A stretch of 64,000 bases of DNA from Annona cherimola. Taxonomy: Eukaryota; Streptophyta; Magnoliopsida; Magnoliales; Annonaceae. Below the pieces are notes generated by a model. That model did not search any database. It saw only the letters and a program-made list of their open reading frames with translations, and had not been told where the DNA came from. Where the stretch lies: positions 52,748,012-52,812,011 of the forward strand of contig CM059971.1 in assembly GCA_030490835.1 (NCBI GenBank), in the 5' to 3' direction. Shown here piece after piece: positions 47,263 through 58,608 of this stretch; within the stretch, counting starts at the first letter, position 1; each line of letters opens with the position of its first letter. A program made the translations under genes and the position numbers.

Positions 47263-49640
47263 GTAGTATCAGAGTCTCAATCCTAGAATAATGGCGTAAA
47301 CTTAGGACAGTTGTATCAAGAGTCTTGAAGAGGAGTGGAGAAACTAGCAATGCAAGCGCAAAACCTGTCTCACCGTATGACAGTGCTAGAGCAGCGGGTT
47401 GAGGAAACATAGATTGCACTGGAAGAATGAATGGCACAAGGCCAAAAGAGAATGGAGGACCAGTTCTACTCTCTGTTCGAGCTCATGCATGCTAACCAAC
47501 GGCAAGCAAGTTCGGGGGTGCCAGACGGCGGGACCACGCAGATTAGGCAAGGAAACTCACCAAAATCAAGGTACGCACTGCCCTTTTTGAATTGATTTGT
47601 CATCGTTCAACAGTGAGGAACCGCATGGATACTGCTATTCAAGATGAAACAGATCTTGAGGAACCACCAAATGGGTGAGTCAGAATGGGTAACCCTGGCC
47701 TCTTAGCACCTAGGAGGCACCGCGATTGATTGGTACCAGTGGATCTTGAGAACCAAGGGCACAATAAGGTGGGAGGAGTTCATTAGTGCAGCAAAAGTGA
47801 GGTTTAACAATATCTCAGCAATCAGCTGCAGTGAACAACTGATAAGGCTCAAACAGTGGGGAGCCCAATTAGTATATATCCAAGAATTTTAGAGACTGTC
47901 AAAACAGGTCGTAGGGTGGCATATGGAAGGACTGGTCGGATGCTTTATAGGAGGCCTAAAGAGCCAAATAAGAGCAGAGCTCAAGCATCAGAAGTCGCCC
48001 ACACTGAGGGTAGCCATGGAAGCATCCATATTAGTTGAATAGAAATTGGAGGACCCGCAGCTGTGGATCAGGGCCATAGCGCTAGAAGGACCGCCAACAA
48101 GGGACCCAGATGATAAGGCGGAAAAGGGTGGGAAAGATAAAGAACATATGACTGTGCCCGTCAAGAAGGTGAGCTGGGAAGAAATGAAAGCTCGGCGAGA
48201 CAAAGTGCTCTGTATACACTACGAGGAGAAGTTCACACTAGGTCATAGGTGCGTGCAACCCAACTTGTATTCGGTACAGTTAGATGACAGGGAAGAGGCG
48301 GATCAAGGGATAAGTAGCGACAGCCAGATGCCTAATGATGAAGAAAGAAATAAGGAAGCGGAGATATCCATCCACGCGTTAAAAGGGGGGCATTGACATG
48401 GCCACAACGAAAGTGTCTGACAAAATCAAAGGTAAAGGGTATCAATCTTGGTCGATAGTGGGAGTACACACAAATCAATCTGACAAGTGTGCACCTAGGA
48501 ACTCAATCTATAACCATTAGATTGGGAGGTACAGATGTCGTGTTGGGCATACAATGGTTAAAGACCCTCGGCAAGGTGACATGTGACTAGGATGACATGA
48601 CAATAGAGTTCGACAGTCAAGGAAGACGGGTGAAGTTGGACGGCAAGGCAAGGTATGAGACCAAAGAAGCATCTATGAGGCAACTGTCCAAATGGCCACA
48701 AGATGACATGCAAATGTTCTAGATCCAGCCCTAGGCTAGAAGCATACAAAAGGAAGAAGAACCACTACTAAGGTAAGACCTTGAGGCCATCCTATACCAG
48801 TACGATGATGTCTGCAGCGAACCAGAGGGGTTGCCTTCACCCCGAGTGTTGGATCATGCAATCATAATTAAACCACATCACCCAGAAAGCAGAAATTAAG
48901 AAATAGGTGGCTGAGGTAATGGAAAAAGGGTGACCAAACCATTTGTTCTATGCATCTCTAGTCATGTTGGTAAAAGAAGAAGGACGGGTCATGGAGATTA
49001 TGCATCGACTATTTCGCCCTCAATGACGCCACGGTTGAGGATAAGTTCCCCATCCCCATCATTTACGAGCTATTAAACGAATTACATGGTGTCACCATAT
49101 TCTCCAAATTGGACCTCAAATCAAGATACCATCAGATCAGGATGAAGGTAGATGATGCGCACAAGACTGCATTTCGCACACACCATGGCCATTATGAGTA
49201 CAAAGTCATGCCCTTTGGGCTCTATAATACACTAGCCACATTCCAAGCATTGATGAACGATGTCCAGTGGCCCTTTCTCTGGAAGTTCATCTTGGTCTTC
49301 TTCGGCGTTGTCCTTGTCTATAGTGCCAATGAGTCAAGTCGTGGCCACTACCTCAGGAAGGTACCACTTGAACTGCAAACCAATTCACCTAAAGCTAACA
49401 AGAAAAAGTGCACTTTTGGTTGCAGCAAGGTAAGCTACCTAGGCCATGTAGTGAGCACCAATGGCATTGAAGCAGAACCAAACAAGTTAGTGACCATTCA
49501 GGAGTGGCCGACACTAATGACGGTCAATGGGGCTTCTTGGGGCTCATGAGATAATACTAGAAGTTCATGTAGAATTATAGCATACTTGAGGCATTGCTCA
49601 CACAGTTGCTAAAAAAGGATACGTGCCTATGTACTGAGTT
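47263..49640 (+). pseudogene. Ty3/gypsy gag-pol remnant, chromovirus-like, 3' truncated
   Basis: Gag: SEWVTLAS...GTAIDWYQWILRTKGTIRWE at about 47670-47790, LKQWGAQLVYIQEF and VGCFIGGLKSQIRAELK to about 47990, and a CCHC remnant KVLCIHYEEKFTLGHRC near 48208. A protease-like LVDSGSTHKSI lies near 48453. RT: MDLKSRYHQIRMKVDDAHKT from 49109 and VMPFGLYNTLATFQALMND; the catalytic position reads FGVVLVYS where FDDILVYS is expected, so it is dead. Then KKCTFGCSKVSYLGHVVS. No RNase H, integrase or 3' LTR follows; an L1 fragment abuts. Confidence 0.8.
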
Positions 49641-49659
49641 TCCCTTCCTCTGATAAGGC

Positions 49660-51679
49660 ATCCAAATCAATCTTCATAGTTCTTCTCTTAGGTCTCTTCC
49701 ATTTGGTTGGTCCAAAAACCATGACAATTTGGACTCCTTAATTAAGTTTACTACTACATACTGATGATAGAGTTCATCGAACCAAGATGGAATGTGTTGT
49801 AAGGACACAATATTACTATGCACTACTTGCCTATTCCTGCTACCCAAAATTCTCTAACACATCACTACATAGAGTTGTAAGGGGTATGGGTTAGTTACTT
49901 TCATCAGTTTCATGAGGATATCTTAGACCAAGTTTCATTTGCAAGCTGATAAAAATTCCAACTAAGGAATTTTAAGAATCTTTCAGACCTCACTACACCT
50001 TCAGAATATGTGAAAGCTACCCTCCTTTTCATTCCTACAAAGCATGTACGTTGTATCAATTTGAATTCCTCGATTCTACAAAATGACCTGCGTAGGGGGA
50101 TGATTTGTTACTAATCACCATCAAAATATCAGAACCCGAGGATGTAGCTTAAGTTTCCATAGGTTGTGACATATATCAGTTGTCGGATGACCTTGCTACC
50201 TGGTATGGATTCCTTTATTCGACATTGATTCTTGATGTATTATGTGGTTTGCAAAATAAACCCAGAAAACTCAAATCAGGCTCTAGGCTGCAAGACCAAT
50301 TGTCCTCACCATTCAGATTTATTAAGATGTTGCAGATATGATTTCATCAATTTTCTCCACCATAGATATAATTTCTTCCTTCATCCACTCTCCCGTTATG
50401 GGGTTGTAGAACTGATTAACTCTTGCCTCTTAGGAAATATTTTTTAATAAGTGGCCTATTTTCACATCTGAATTTTGGCCCAAGAGTTAGTAAAGAACCA
50501 CGTGGATTTTCTATTACCTTTACACCATTTTCCTCCATTTAGCCAAGACGAATCGTGCTTGTAAAATACTCCTCCATGTTAATGAGCTGGGCTTGTGAAT
50601 ATTGCATTCCTAAAATAAACTTACTGAAAAATATCTACCTTTTAGTATACAACAACAAAGAATATGCGTAGATAAAATAAAAACTTTTCAAACTTAAACT
50701 TTTCAATTTAAAACTATTTTTTCTCTATAATTATTCTATTTTATTATTTATCTTTAAATACAATTATCTTACTTTTTAATCATTTCTACGCAACTACCCA
50801 TGTAATTAATTTATCCATTTTAACTTTGTTCTCTTCTCCTAATCATTACCCCGATCGTATAACATTATTTTTCATCATTTCATAAACTTTTATACTAAAA
50901 GTTTTATTATTTTCCAAACACACTTTAAAAATTATTTGTCATCCTTGCTTAATGAGGAGAGCAAGGTTGAATGCACCTAGGTCACGGAAGCCCATACCTC
51001 CTCCAACTTTGGAGACACATAGTTTGTCTCATGAACACCAACTAATTCGCCTTCTACCATTGTTGTCATGCCACCGGAATTTACTAGCAGGTGCATTTAA
51101 CTCATTACAAGTTGTTAGGGGAGATAAAATAAGCTCATTATATAAGTAGGGATGTCTTGTACGACAAATTTTATAAGGACTTCTTTGCCTCCATAAGAAA
51201 TGAACATATTTTGCCAGCTTTGGGGTTTTCGCCATATATTCAAATTTGAAAAGCACATAATTTAGATCTCTTAATCCAAGCTAGAAGTCTAAGATAAGTG
51301 TCAGTTTGTTGTCCCTTGGAACCAATCATCTCTTCAATTTGTGATGCTCTGGAATTTTTACTGAAGAATAAGACCATTTTATTCATATTCATCATCTAAC
51401 CAGAATTCTCCATAGAATTTCAATAATCTTAGCAGTCCCATCACTTCATCTCCCTTAGCTTTCAAAAATATCAACACATTGTCTATAAATAATAGGTGAG
51501 AAATTATTGCACCCATTTTACTTGTTTTGATACCATATAAGATGCCCCTTTCATTTGCTTCTTTGATAATTATAAATAGACCATTAGCTCAAAATAAAAA
51601 GAGATATGGGGATAGGGATTTCCTTGCTTGAGCCCTCGACTAGGCAAGAAATGCTTAGATTGAAGCCAATAATAGAGAG
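49660..51679 (-). pseudogene. L1-type LINE ORF2 fragment, decayed
   Basis: Read on the minus strand from 51679: GLKQGNPYPHISF (the RT motif QGDPLSPYLF, mutated), then a thumb region, FRDLGAFNLALL near 50960, and after a MITE insertion SILQARFVLAKW near 50570, INQFYNPITGEWMKEEI near 50430 and LWKLKLHPRVLIF near 50150. The order matches the complete LINE at 11652-17717, but stops and shifts are frequent. Its right edge is cut by the Sirevirus LTR. Confidence 0.75.
50675..50924 (+). mobile_element. MITE copy 6, nested in L1 fragment
   Basis: Family interior CTTTTCAATTTAAAACTATT and right end TTTCCAAACACACTTT. The left terminus is degraded. It splits the L1 fragment between its FRDLGAFN and SILQARF segments. 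Confidence 0.6.
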
Positions 51680-52714
51680 TAGATCACTCAATTGTAGAGA
51701 AAAGAAAATGAGAGCTCTTACTAGCACTTCTTTTCTCTCTTTAGGCTCTATGTTGTGTGTATCCACGTTTGCTTGAGTGTCTATATATAGAGGAGGGAAG
51801 ATTTTGAACGTTACATCTCCAAGTTGCAGGTGGAGTCGACTTCGTCTGCGACTTCGCCCAAGTCGCATGCTGGAGTCGACTTCGTGTGCGACTTCGGCTG
51901 TTCTTCAGTTTCCAAGTCTGTGTTCTGGGTCGACTTGGTTTCAGACTTGGCTTCAAGTCGATCTTGGAGTCGACTTGGGGTGCGACTTGACTATTTTCTT
52001 GTACCAAGTCAGTTTGATCTTTGTTGATATTATTCTTGCTTGCTTAACTTCTTTCTTCTTCTTGTCCTTCAATACTAAAGGCTTGGATTTGCTTCAAATC
52101 TTGGAGAACTTGATTCTTGTATGGACAAATCATCTTTGATTTGGAATGAATTCATATGTCTTGCTTGCTTTAAGCTTGTATTAGTCTTTATATACTCAGG
52201 TTTGAAAAAGTTGAGTTGTCTTCATCTTGAAATGAACTTACACCTTTAACTTGTGCATGAGAAACTCAAGTCGATCTTGGGGTCGACTTTATATGCGACT
52301 TGGCCTCAAGTCGCAAGTGGAGTCGACTTCGACTGCGACTTCGAATGTGTTGTCCCCCAAAATCAACGCTGGAGAGAAATGTGCAATTTCAAGTCGATAC
52401 TGGAGTCGACTTCGTCTGCGACTTGGTTTCCAAGTCGCAAGTGGAGTCGACTTAGACTGCGACTTCGGATGTTCATCTTCCAATTTCAAATCTGTCTATC
52501 AGGTACTTGTTGAAGTCTCATGTGGAGTCGACTTCGAGATCGACTTCACCCTAAGTCGAAGTGGGAGTCGACTTGGGAATCGACTTGGCTGATTTTCTTT
52601 CCTTAAGACATTCATTAAAACTATTGGTAATCATTTCATACTCAAATTTGAATTTGTTAATAATCAAAACTTATGCTTTGGTCGATTTATTTTGTTTAAC
52701 TATTGTTTCCAACA
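51680..52714 (-). mobile_element. 3' LTR of the Sirevirus-like element (U5-truncated)
   Basis: It begins (minus) at 52714 with TGTTGGAAACAATAG after the polypurine tract. U3 contains the palindrome array (52590-51830). A TATA box CTCTATATATAGAC lies at about 51788. It matches 61598-62686 to position 51680, where L1 sequence starts. Compared with the other LTR it lacks 53 bp between two GAACGTT repeats near 51812. Confidence 0.88.
51830..52590. repeat. AAGTCGACTT palindrome array, left LTR
   Basis: More than a dozen GTCGAC or GCGACTT motifs in two clusters (51830-51985 and 52268-52590), with the recurring string GGAGTCGACTTCG and TGCGACTT about 10-15 bp later. The cluster nearer the TATA box ends about 45 bp upstream of it in element orientation. 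Confidence 0.85.
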
Positions 52715-52992
52715 ATCTCCCCCTTTTTGATGATTGACAAAACTAATTTGAGTTTGTATCTTTCAAGAAAAACACATTTATATAATTTTCAAAAACAGAG
52801 CATCAAATATCTTTCAAACAGAGCATAAAACATATTTCATATCATCATGATTCATACAGATTATAATGCAAGGCAAAATAAAACTAATATACAAGCTACC
52901 CAACCCAAAAACTCTAAAACCTATGTCATGTCCTAAAACTCACTAAAACTCTATCCTATGTTCCCCTTTTTGTCAATCATTCAAAATGAGAT

Positions 52993-54574
52993 TCAATTAC
53001 CAAGGATTTGGTGAATTGAAATTTGGAAAATGGGATATGAAGATTGAGTAGGTTTGACGGGTCGAACATGAGCAGACGAGTAGAAGGATGAAACAGGTGC
53101 GGGGGTTGGATCTCGATGAACTGATCCGGATTCAGACAGATCTAGTTCGGGTATGGGCCAATTACGATGACGCCCGGATGCTAGATGATAGCGTATAGTC
53201 CGCAATTCCCGATCCATACGATCCTGTCGGGAATGCATGTCCATGATGGCTGTGAGGACCCCAGAGATGAGACTTGTAACTCTGTTTTCCTGTTGAGCCA
53301 TTTCATCTCGAATGGTTTGCAAAGTTATCTCCGGAGATGATGGTTGTGGTGCTGGATCTGGAATGCCTGATTCCTGTGGAGAGTATGATCCATGTGACAT
53401 GGGAGAGGCTGGCTCCTCAGGTATATCCTGTGGTGGAGCCGTCTGGGCTTCTGGGGGCTGGTCCCCCTCAGTAGGTGCTCATCCATCCTCTTCTTGAGCT
53501 TCTACTTCGGCCCTTAGTTCATGTACATTGATCTTCCTTCTCTGGATCAATGCTTTGTTGATTGCTTTTGTGGATTTCAGTATTTCAAAGGGCTCGCCTT
53601 CAATATCCACTTCAAAATGCTCAAGGATCTTCGTGATCCAGGTATCGTAGGGTAGAACTCCCCGTGGATTGTCCTTTCTGCAGCTAAGGGCTTCAATGAA
53701 TAAACTGGGAAGACTGCCTTTTACCCTGTTTACGATTTTCCATAATATTCCAGCTTCTTGAGGGTTCAGTTGATTTCTTCCTCCGCCCTTAGGATAGATG
53801 CAGTGGGCTATCAATAGGCCTAGAACCCGTAGTCTTGGAGACAGATCCATGTAATGCAGAAACTTGATCCCTGGATGATACTTATTGCTCCGGGTGAGCT
53901 GATTATAGATCTGATCAAGTGAGATGTCTGCAGGGAGTGGTTCATCTTCATGTAGAACCTCAAGTATCTGTCCAATGTTGATCATTGCTCCTTCCAAATT
54001 CGGAGTTACGCCAATGCCAAAGAACATGTCAACTCCTTTTACAAAGCTGCCATAGTATTCTTCATCCCACAAGTAATAGAAGATCCTAGTTAAATCCGGA
54101 TAGACTCTTTCATCTTCTTTTAGCAGCTTGTTCCAACCTTGGAATTCCAATAGGTCTTCTATATCTGACCCATAATCTTTCAAAAACTTGAAATCAATAA
54201 TTTTGGGAATGAATACCTTCCGTTCATAGAAGGATTTGTAGAACCGACTGTGCTAGAGTTCGGTCTTGAAGTACGTAGTCGGCATTTTTTAACACCTGAG
54301 CTTTGCCAGCTGTGTTGCCTTTCCTTCTCGCCCCAGATTGAGTGCTGTGTGAGGTTTGGGATTGTTCCTCACAACTAGCTGTTGTTGACGGAGTTCCCGT
54401 TTGAAAACGTACCCGGCGGCCAATGGAAGTGGATGGTTCTTCCCGGCCTCGCTTTGAAGAGGTTCATTGCCTCCTAGGCACCTCGTCTTCAGTATGGGAT
54501 GTAGATTTTCTGAGAACAGGTTTGAGAGAAGGTTTTGAGACAGCTATCTTGGGAGGTCTGGACTTTGGAGCCAT
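52993..54574 (-). pseudogene. Envelope-like third ORF of the Sirevirus-like element (broken)
   Basis: It lies between pol and the 3' LTR, the position of the envelope-like ORF of SIRE1-type elements. The start is the ATG at 54574 (MAPKSRPPKIAVSK). A TGA at 54464-54466, a frameshift near 54255 and a TGA at 53479-53481 break it; otherwise one frame covers about 520 codons. The central part (54183-53482) contains LLEFQGWNKLLKEDERVYPD and LRVLGLLIAHCIYPKGGGRN, which resemble the putative plant transposon protein domain found in many plant genomes. The C-terminal part is Pro-rich, then has a heptad-like stretch (DMHSRQDRMDRELRTIRYHL). No signal peptide or clear membrane segment is seen in the surviving sequence. 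The envelope label is positional. Confidence 0.7.
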
Positions 54575-54595
54575 TGGTTTTTGAAGTTTAGAGAG

Positions 54596-55100
54596 TTAGA
54601 GAGAGAAAGAGGAGAGTGAGCGAGGCTTTGTAAGAAAAACAGAGATGCAGGAGGTGTGAGCAGAGAGAGAGAGAGTAAACGGAGAGCAATTAGAGCAAAG
54701 GGGAGAGAGATTGAGAGGGAGAGTGAGAAAACAGAGGAGAGATAGAGAGAGGCAGAGAGAGAAATTGAGAGGGATAGAGAGAGAGAGCTGTGTGCGAGAG
54801 AAAAAGGGGAAGGAGAAGAGAGAATCGGAAATGGAGAGGGAGAGAAAGAAAGCCGGAGAACAGAGAGAGAAAGAAAATGGAGAAGGAAAATAGAGAGAAT
54901 GTGGAAGGAGACCTGGACGCGGAGGGAAAGAAGAAGGAGAGAGAGAGAGAAAACAGAGCTGTGTGCGGGAAAATGAGAGGAAGGCAGTGCGCCGGAGAGA
55001 AGAAAGAGAAAATTCGGAGGCTGAGTCGCGGAGGCAGAGCGCGGGAAAAATGGAGAGAAGGAAGAAGAAGAAAGGAAGAAGAAGAAGAAGGGGAAGGCGG
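54596..55100 (-). repeat. Purine/pyrimidine-asymmetric tract upstream of env-like ORF
   Basis: About 500 bp of GA-rich sequence on the + strand, that is CU-rich in the element's RNA, with (GA)n runs. It keeps long low-complexity frames open on both strands, which are not genes. In element orientation it directly precedes the env-like ATG, so it could serve as a polypyrimidine tract for a splice acceptor or as a leader; that is inference. Confidence 0.8.
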
Positions 55101-55109
55101 ACGGTCGCG

Positions 55110-55255
55110 CGCGAGTCGACTTTGCCCTAGGCGAAGTCGACTTCGATCCCTTCGGAGTCGACTTCGCCTCATAGCGGAGTCGACTTCACATCTCCCAAGT
55201 CGACTTCACCGAAGTCGACTTGGCTTTCCCGGAGTCGACTTGACTCATCGACTTT
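55110..55255. repeat. AAGTCGACTT palindrome array between pol and env-like ORF
   Basis: About eight GAGTCGACTT or AAGTCGACTT motifs within 145 bp, spaced 12-22 bp. The same motif otherwise marks the U3 of LTRs in this family; here it is internal to the element. Confidence 0.85.
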
Positions 55256-55338
55256 GACCTTTTCAGATTTGATTTTCTTGTATAATTTTCCTAATTTAAT
55301 TCAATCATCCCCATTTCATTTCTAATTTTGTAAAATGG

Positions 55339-57317
55339 TTACTTTGCTAAGGGCTTGGTAAATATATCAGCAATTTGATCCTCAGTTTTCACATATTCCA
55401 AACAAATATCATGATTTTCAACATGTTCTCGAATAAAATGATGTCTTACATCTATATGTTTGGTTCTAGAATGCAATACAGGATTTTTTGTCAAACATAT
55501 AGCACTTATGTTATCACATCTGATAGAAATATTATAATAATCAATGTCATAATCTTTTAATTGTTGTTTTATCCAAAGTATTCCGGCACAACAGCTTCCG
55601 GCGGCTATATATTTGGCTTCTGCTGTAGATAGAGCAACACTAGTTTGTTTCCTTGAATACCATGAAACCAGCATATTTCCAAGAAATTGACAGGTTCCAC
55701 TAGTACTTTTTCTATCTATTTTGTAGCCGGAAAAATCCGCATCCGAGTAGCCGATTAAGTCAAATGTTGACCCCTTTGGATACCATAGTCCAAGATTAGT
55801 GGTATTTATCAAATATTTAAAAATTCTCTTTACAGCCAATAAATGTGATTCTTTAGGGCATGCTTGGAATCTAGAACACATGCAAACACTGAAAAGTATA
55901 TCCGGTCTAGAAGCAGTTAAATACAACAATGATCCTATCATACTTTTATAAAGCTTTTGATCGATACATTTACCGTTTTCGTCCGTATCGATCTTGATTG
56001 TTGAACTCATTGGAGTATTTGCTCCTTTAGTAGTTTGCATTCCAAATTTCTTTAGCATTTTTTTGACGTACTTGGACTGATTTAAGAATATTCCTTCGCT
56101 TTATTGCTTGATTTGCAGTCCAAGGAAGAAATTTAGTTTTCCCATCATGCTCATTTCAAATTCGCTCTGCATAATCTTAGAAAATTCTTGGCACAAAGTT
56201 TCATTAGTAGCACCGAATATTATATCATCTACATAGATTTGCATAATTAAAATATTTTTACTTTTATATTTGATGAATAATGTAGTATCAACTTTCCCTC
56301 TTTGAAATTCATGATCAATCAAAAATTTATTTAACCTTTCATACCAAGCTCTCGGGGCTTGTTTTAGTCCATATAATGCTTTGGTTAGCTTATAAACATA
56401 TTTTGATTGATCCTTTTCTTCAAATCCAGGGGGTTGTTCAACATATACTTCTTTATTCAAGTATCCATTTAAAAATGCACTTTTCACATCCATTTGAAAC
56501 AATTTGAAATTCATGTGAGAAGCAAATGCTAGTAAGATGTATATGGCTTCTAATCTAGCCACAGGTGCATACGACTCTTCAAAATCAATCCCTTCTTCTT
56601 GGGAATACCCTTTGGCTACTAATCTAGCTTTGTTTCTAATTACAAGTTCGCTTTCGTCCAATTTGTTCCTAAATATCCATTTGGTACCAATAATGGTATA
56701 ACCATTTGGTCTGGGAACTAAATGTCATACATCATTCCTTTCAAATTGATTTAGCTCTTCTTGCATTGCAATAACCCAGTTTTCATCATTAAGAGCTTGT
56801 TCAATAGTGGTTGGTTCAATTTTTGACACAAATGCATATTGTCCACAAATATTTTGCTTTGATCTCCTAGTTTTTACTCCTTCATAAATATTTCCAATGA
56901 CTTGCTCAATTGGATGGGCATTTTTGAACTTTAAATCAATTGGAGGTTTGTAGGAATCATTACCTTCACTTACCTCTTCCTCCATGGAGTTTTCTGGCTT
57001 GAGCTCGGTTTCCTTTTGTTGTTCTCGTTGTTTTGCTTTTGTATCATCTGCGTCACTTAGTTCATCCTCCTTTCTCGGAGTTTGGTTAAATTCATAAAAA
57101 ACAACATGTATTGATTCTTCTATTGTTTGATTTCTTTTGTTGAAAATTCTATATGATTTACTATTTGATGAATAACCCAAGAAAATAGCTTCATCACTTT
57201 TGGCATCTGATTTTCCCAAATTTATTTTTTCATTATTTAACACATAACAAATACATCCAAAAGTATGGAAATATGATATGTTTGGTTTCCTGCCTTTCCA
57301 AAGTTCATATTGTTGAT
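55339..57317 (-). pseudogene. Sirevirus-like pol, second part: integrase C-terminus, RT, RNase H
   Basis: One frame covers it with two stops, a TGA near 56722-56724 (expected Trp) and a TAA at 56101-56103. Seen in order: integrase end with FLGYSSNSKSYRIFNKR, a linker rich in Glu and Lys, RT from [20 protein letters not shown] with [22 protein letters not shown] and the intact catalytic [12 protein letters not shown], then RNase H with YLTASRPDILFSV, GYSDADFSG, KSTSGTCQFLG and ALSTAEAKYIAA, ending IADIFTKPLAK and TAA at 55339. Only point lesions separate this from an open pol. The upstream part resumes at 58609 beyond the solo LTR. Confidence 0.9.
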
Positions 57318-57322
57318 CATAT

Positions 57323-58603
57323 GCTTGCTTTAAGAATGATTAATTTGATTTTGATGATTAACAAATAATTAAAATATCATTAAAAATGATCTAATAAATT
57401 TGTCTAAGTGTTCTCAGATATTTTGTCTCTAATTATGTGTATAAAAATGAAAATGTGAAATAATTTAAGTTTCAAGAGTTCAAAGTTCATGAATTGCAAG
57501 TTCAGCAAAGTGAAGTCTCAGCCCAAGTCGACTTCACTTGCGACTTGGGTGAAGTCCCAGACCCAAGTCGACTTCGCCTGCGACTTCGGACAGACAGCAA
57601 AGTGAAGTCTCATCCCAAGTCGACTTCACTTGCGACTTGGGTGAAGTCCCAGACCTAAGTGGACTTCACCTGCAACTTCGAAGGCAAAATTATGGACAAC
57701 AAGTTTTAACAAGACGAAGTCGCATCCCAGTCGACTTCACCCATCCGAAGTCGACTCCACTCATCCGAAGTCGACTCCACTTGCGACTTCAACTCGTAAC
57801 GGTCGAAAATCCGAACGTTGGAGCTCTAGATGCGCGTGAACTTCCACTCCAACGGCTAGACCCTTTTTTCCTCTATATATACCATTGATGTATGAACGTG
57901 AAGTAAGAGAGAAGGAGAAAAGAAAGAGAAAAACACAAGTTGGGCTTTCATCTTCTAATATTCAAGTGTGTTGAAGTTATTTGAACAACTATTGAAGCTT
58001 CAAGTGCTACAACTTCCAAGTGTGCTTCCAAGATTATCATCTCCACAGGACAAGGAGCTTCCGGTGCTTATCCAATACACATTGTAAAGTGTAATTTCTC
58101 TTTTATTTATTTATTTTATGTTGTTGCCTTGGATCGATGTTGGAGACCGAATTCAAGAAGAAGAAAAACAGGGGGTTGGTTTGAGTTTGTCTCACTAACG
58201 GGTTTTGCTTGGTTGGTTTGAGTTTGTCTCACAAATAGATTAGACTTGGTTGGTTGGAGTTGGTCTCATCAACAAGTGATTATTGTATATGCCCCCTAGA
58301 GCTAAAATCTAGAAGAGAGCGGGTGCTCTAGATTGTATTGAAAATACAATAGTGGAACCCAAGACACAACGGGTGTGTGCTTGGAGTAGGGAAGGTTGCC
58401 CGAACTACTATATATTGTTGTCTCTTGTTTAGTTTGATTGCTTGCATGTTATATTCCATCTGCACCCTCTCATTATATCTCATATCACGTTTCATCAAGG
58501 GGATTGAAATTATAAGGGGTTAAGTTTTAATTTACCAAAGAATTTTTTAAGAACCCAATTCACCCCTCCCCTCTTGGGTTTTGCCATTAACTCGGGACCA
58601 ACA
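57323..58603 (+). mobile_element. Solo LTR of a related Sirevirus-like family, inside integrase
   Basis: Bounded by TGCTTGCTTTAAG and GGGACCAACA; CATAT occurs on both sides (57318-57322 and 58604-58608), and taking out the insert restores the integrase reading frame at a Pro-Tyr-Asp codon stretch. The interior has a palindrome array (57505-57795), a TATA-like CTCTATATATACC at 57869, and the U5 end CACCCCTCCCCTCTTGGGT shared with the LTR at 437-1427. Length about 1281 bp. The first base overlaps the TSD by one, so the left edge is uncertain by one base. Confidence 0.88.
57505..57795. repeat. AAGTCGACTT palindrome array, solo LTR
   Basis: Alternating CAAGTCGACTTC, TGCGACTTGGGTGAAGTC and GAAGTCGACTCCA motifs, including a near-perfect duplication of an approximately 70-bp block (about 57512-57590 and 57600-57675). 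Confidence 0.85.
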
Positions 58604-58608
58604 CATAT

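Noticed and set aside
54690..55257. Open frames of 155-160 codons in the GA/CT-rich tract
   Set aside because: They are produced by simple-sequence repeats in the element's noncoding region; composition is almost only Arg/Glu or Ser/Leu.
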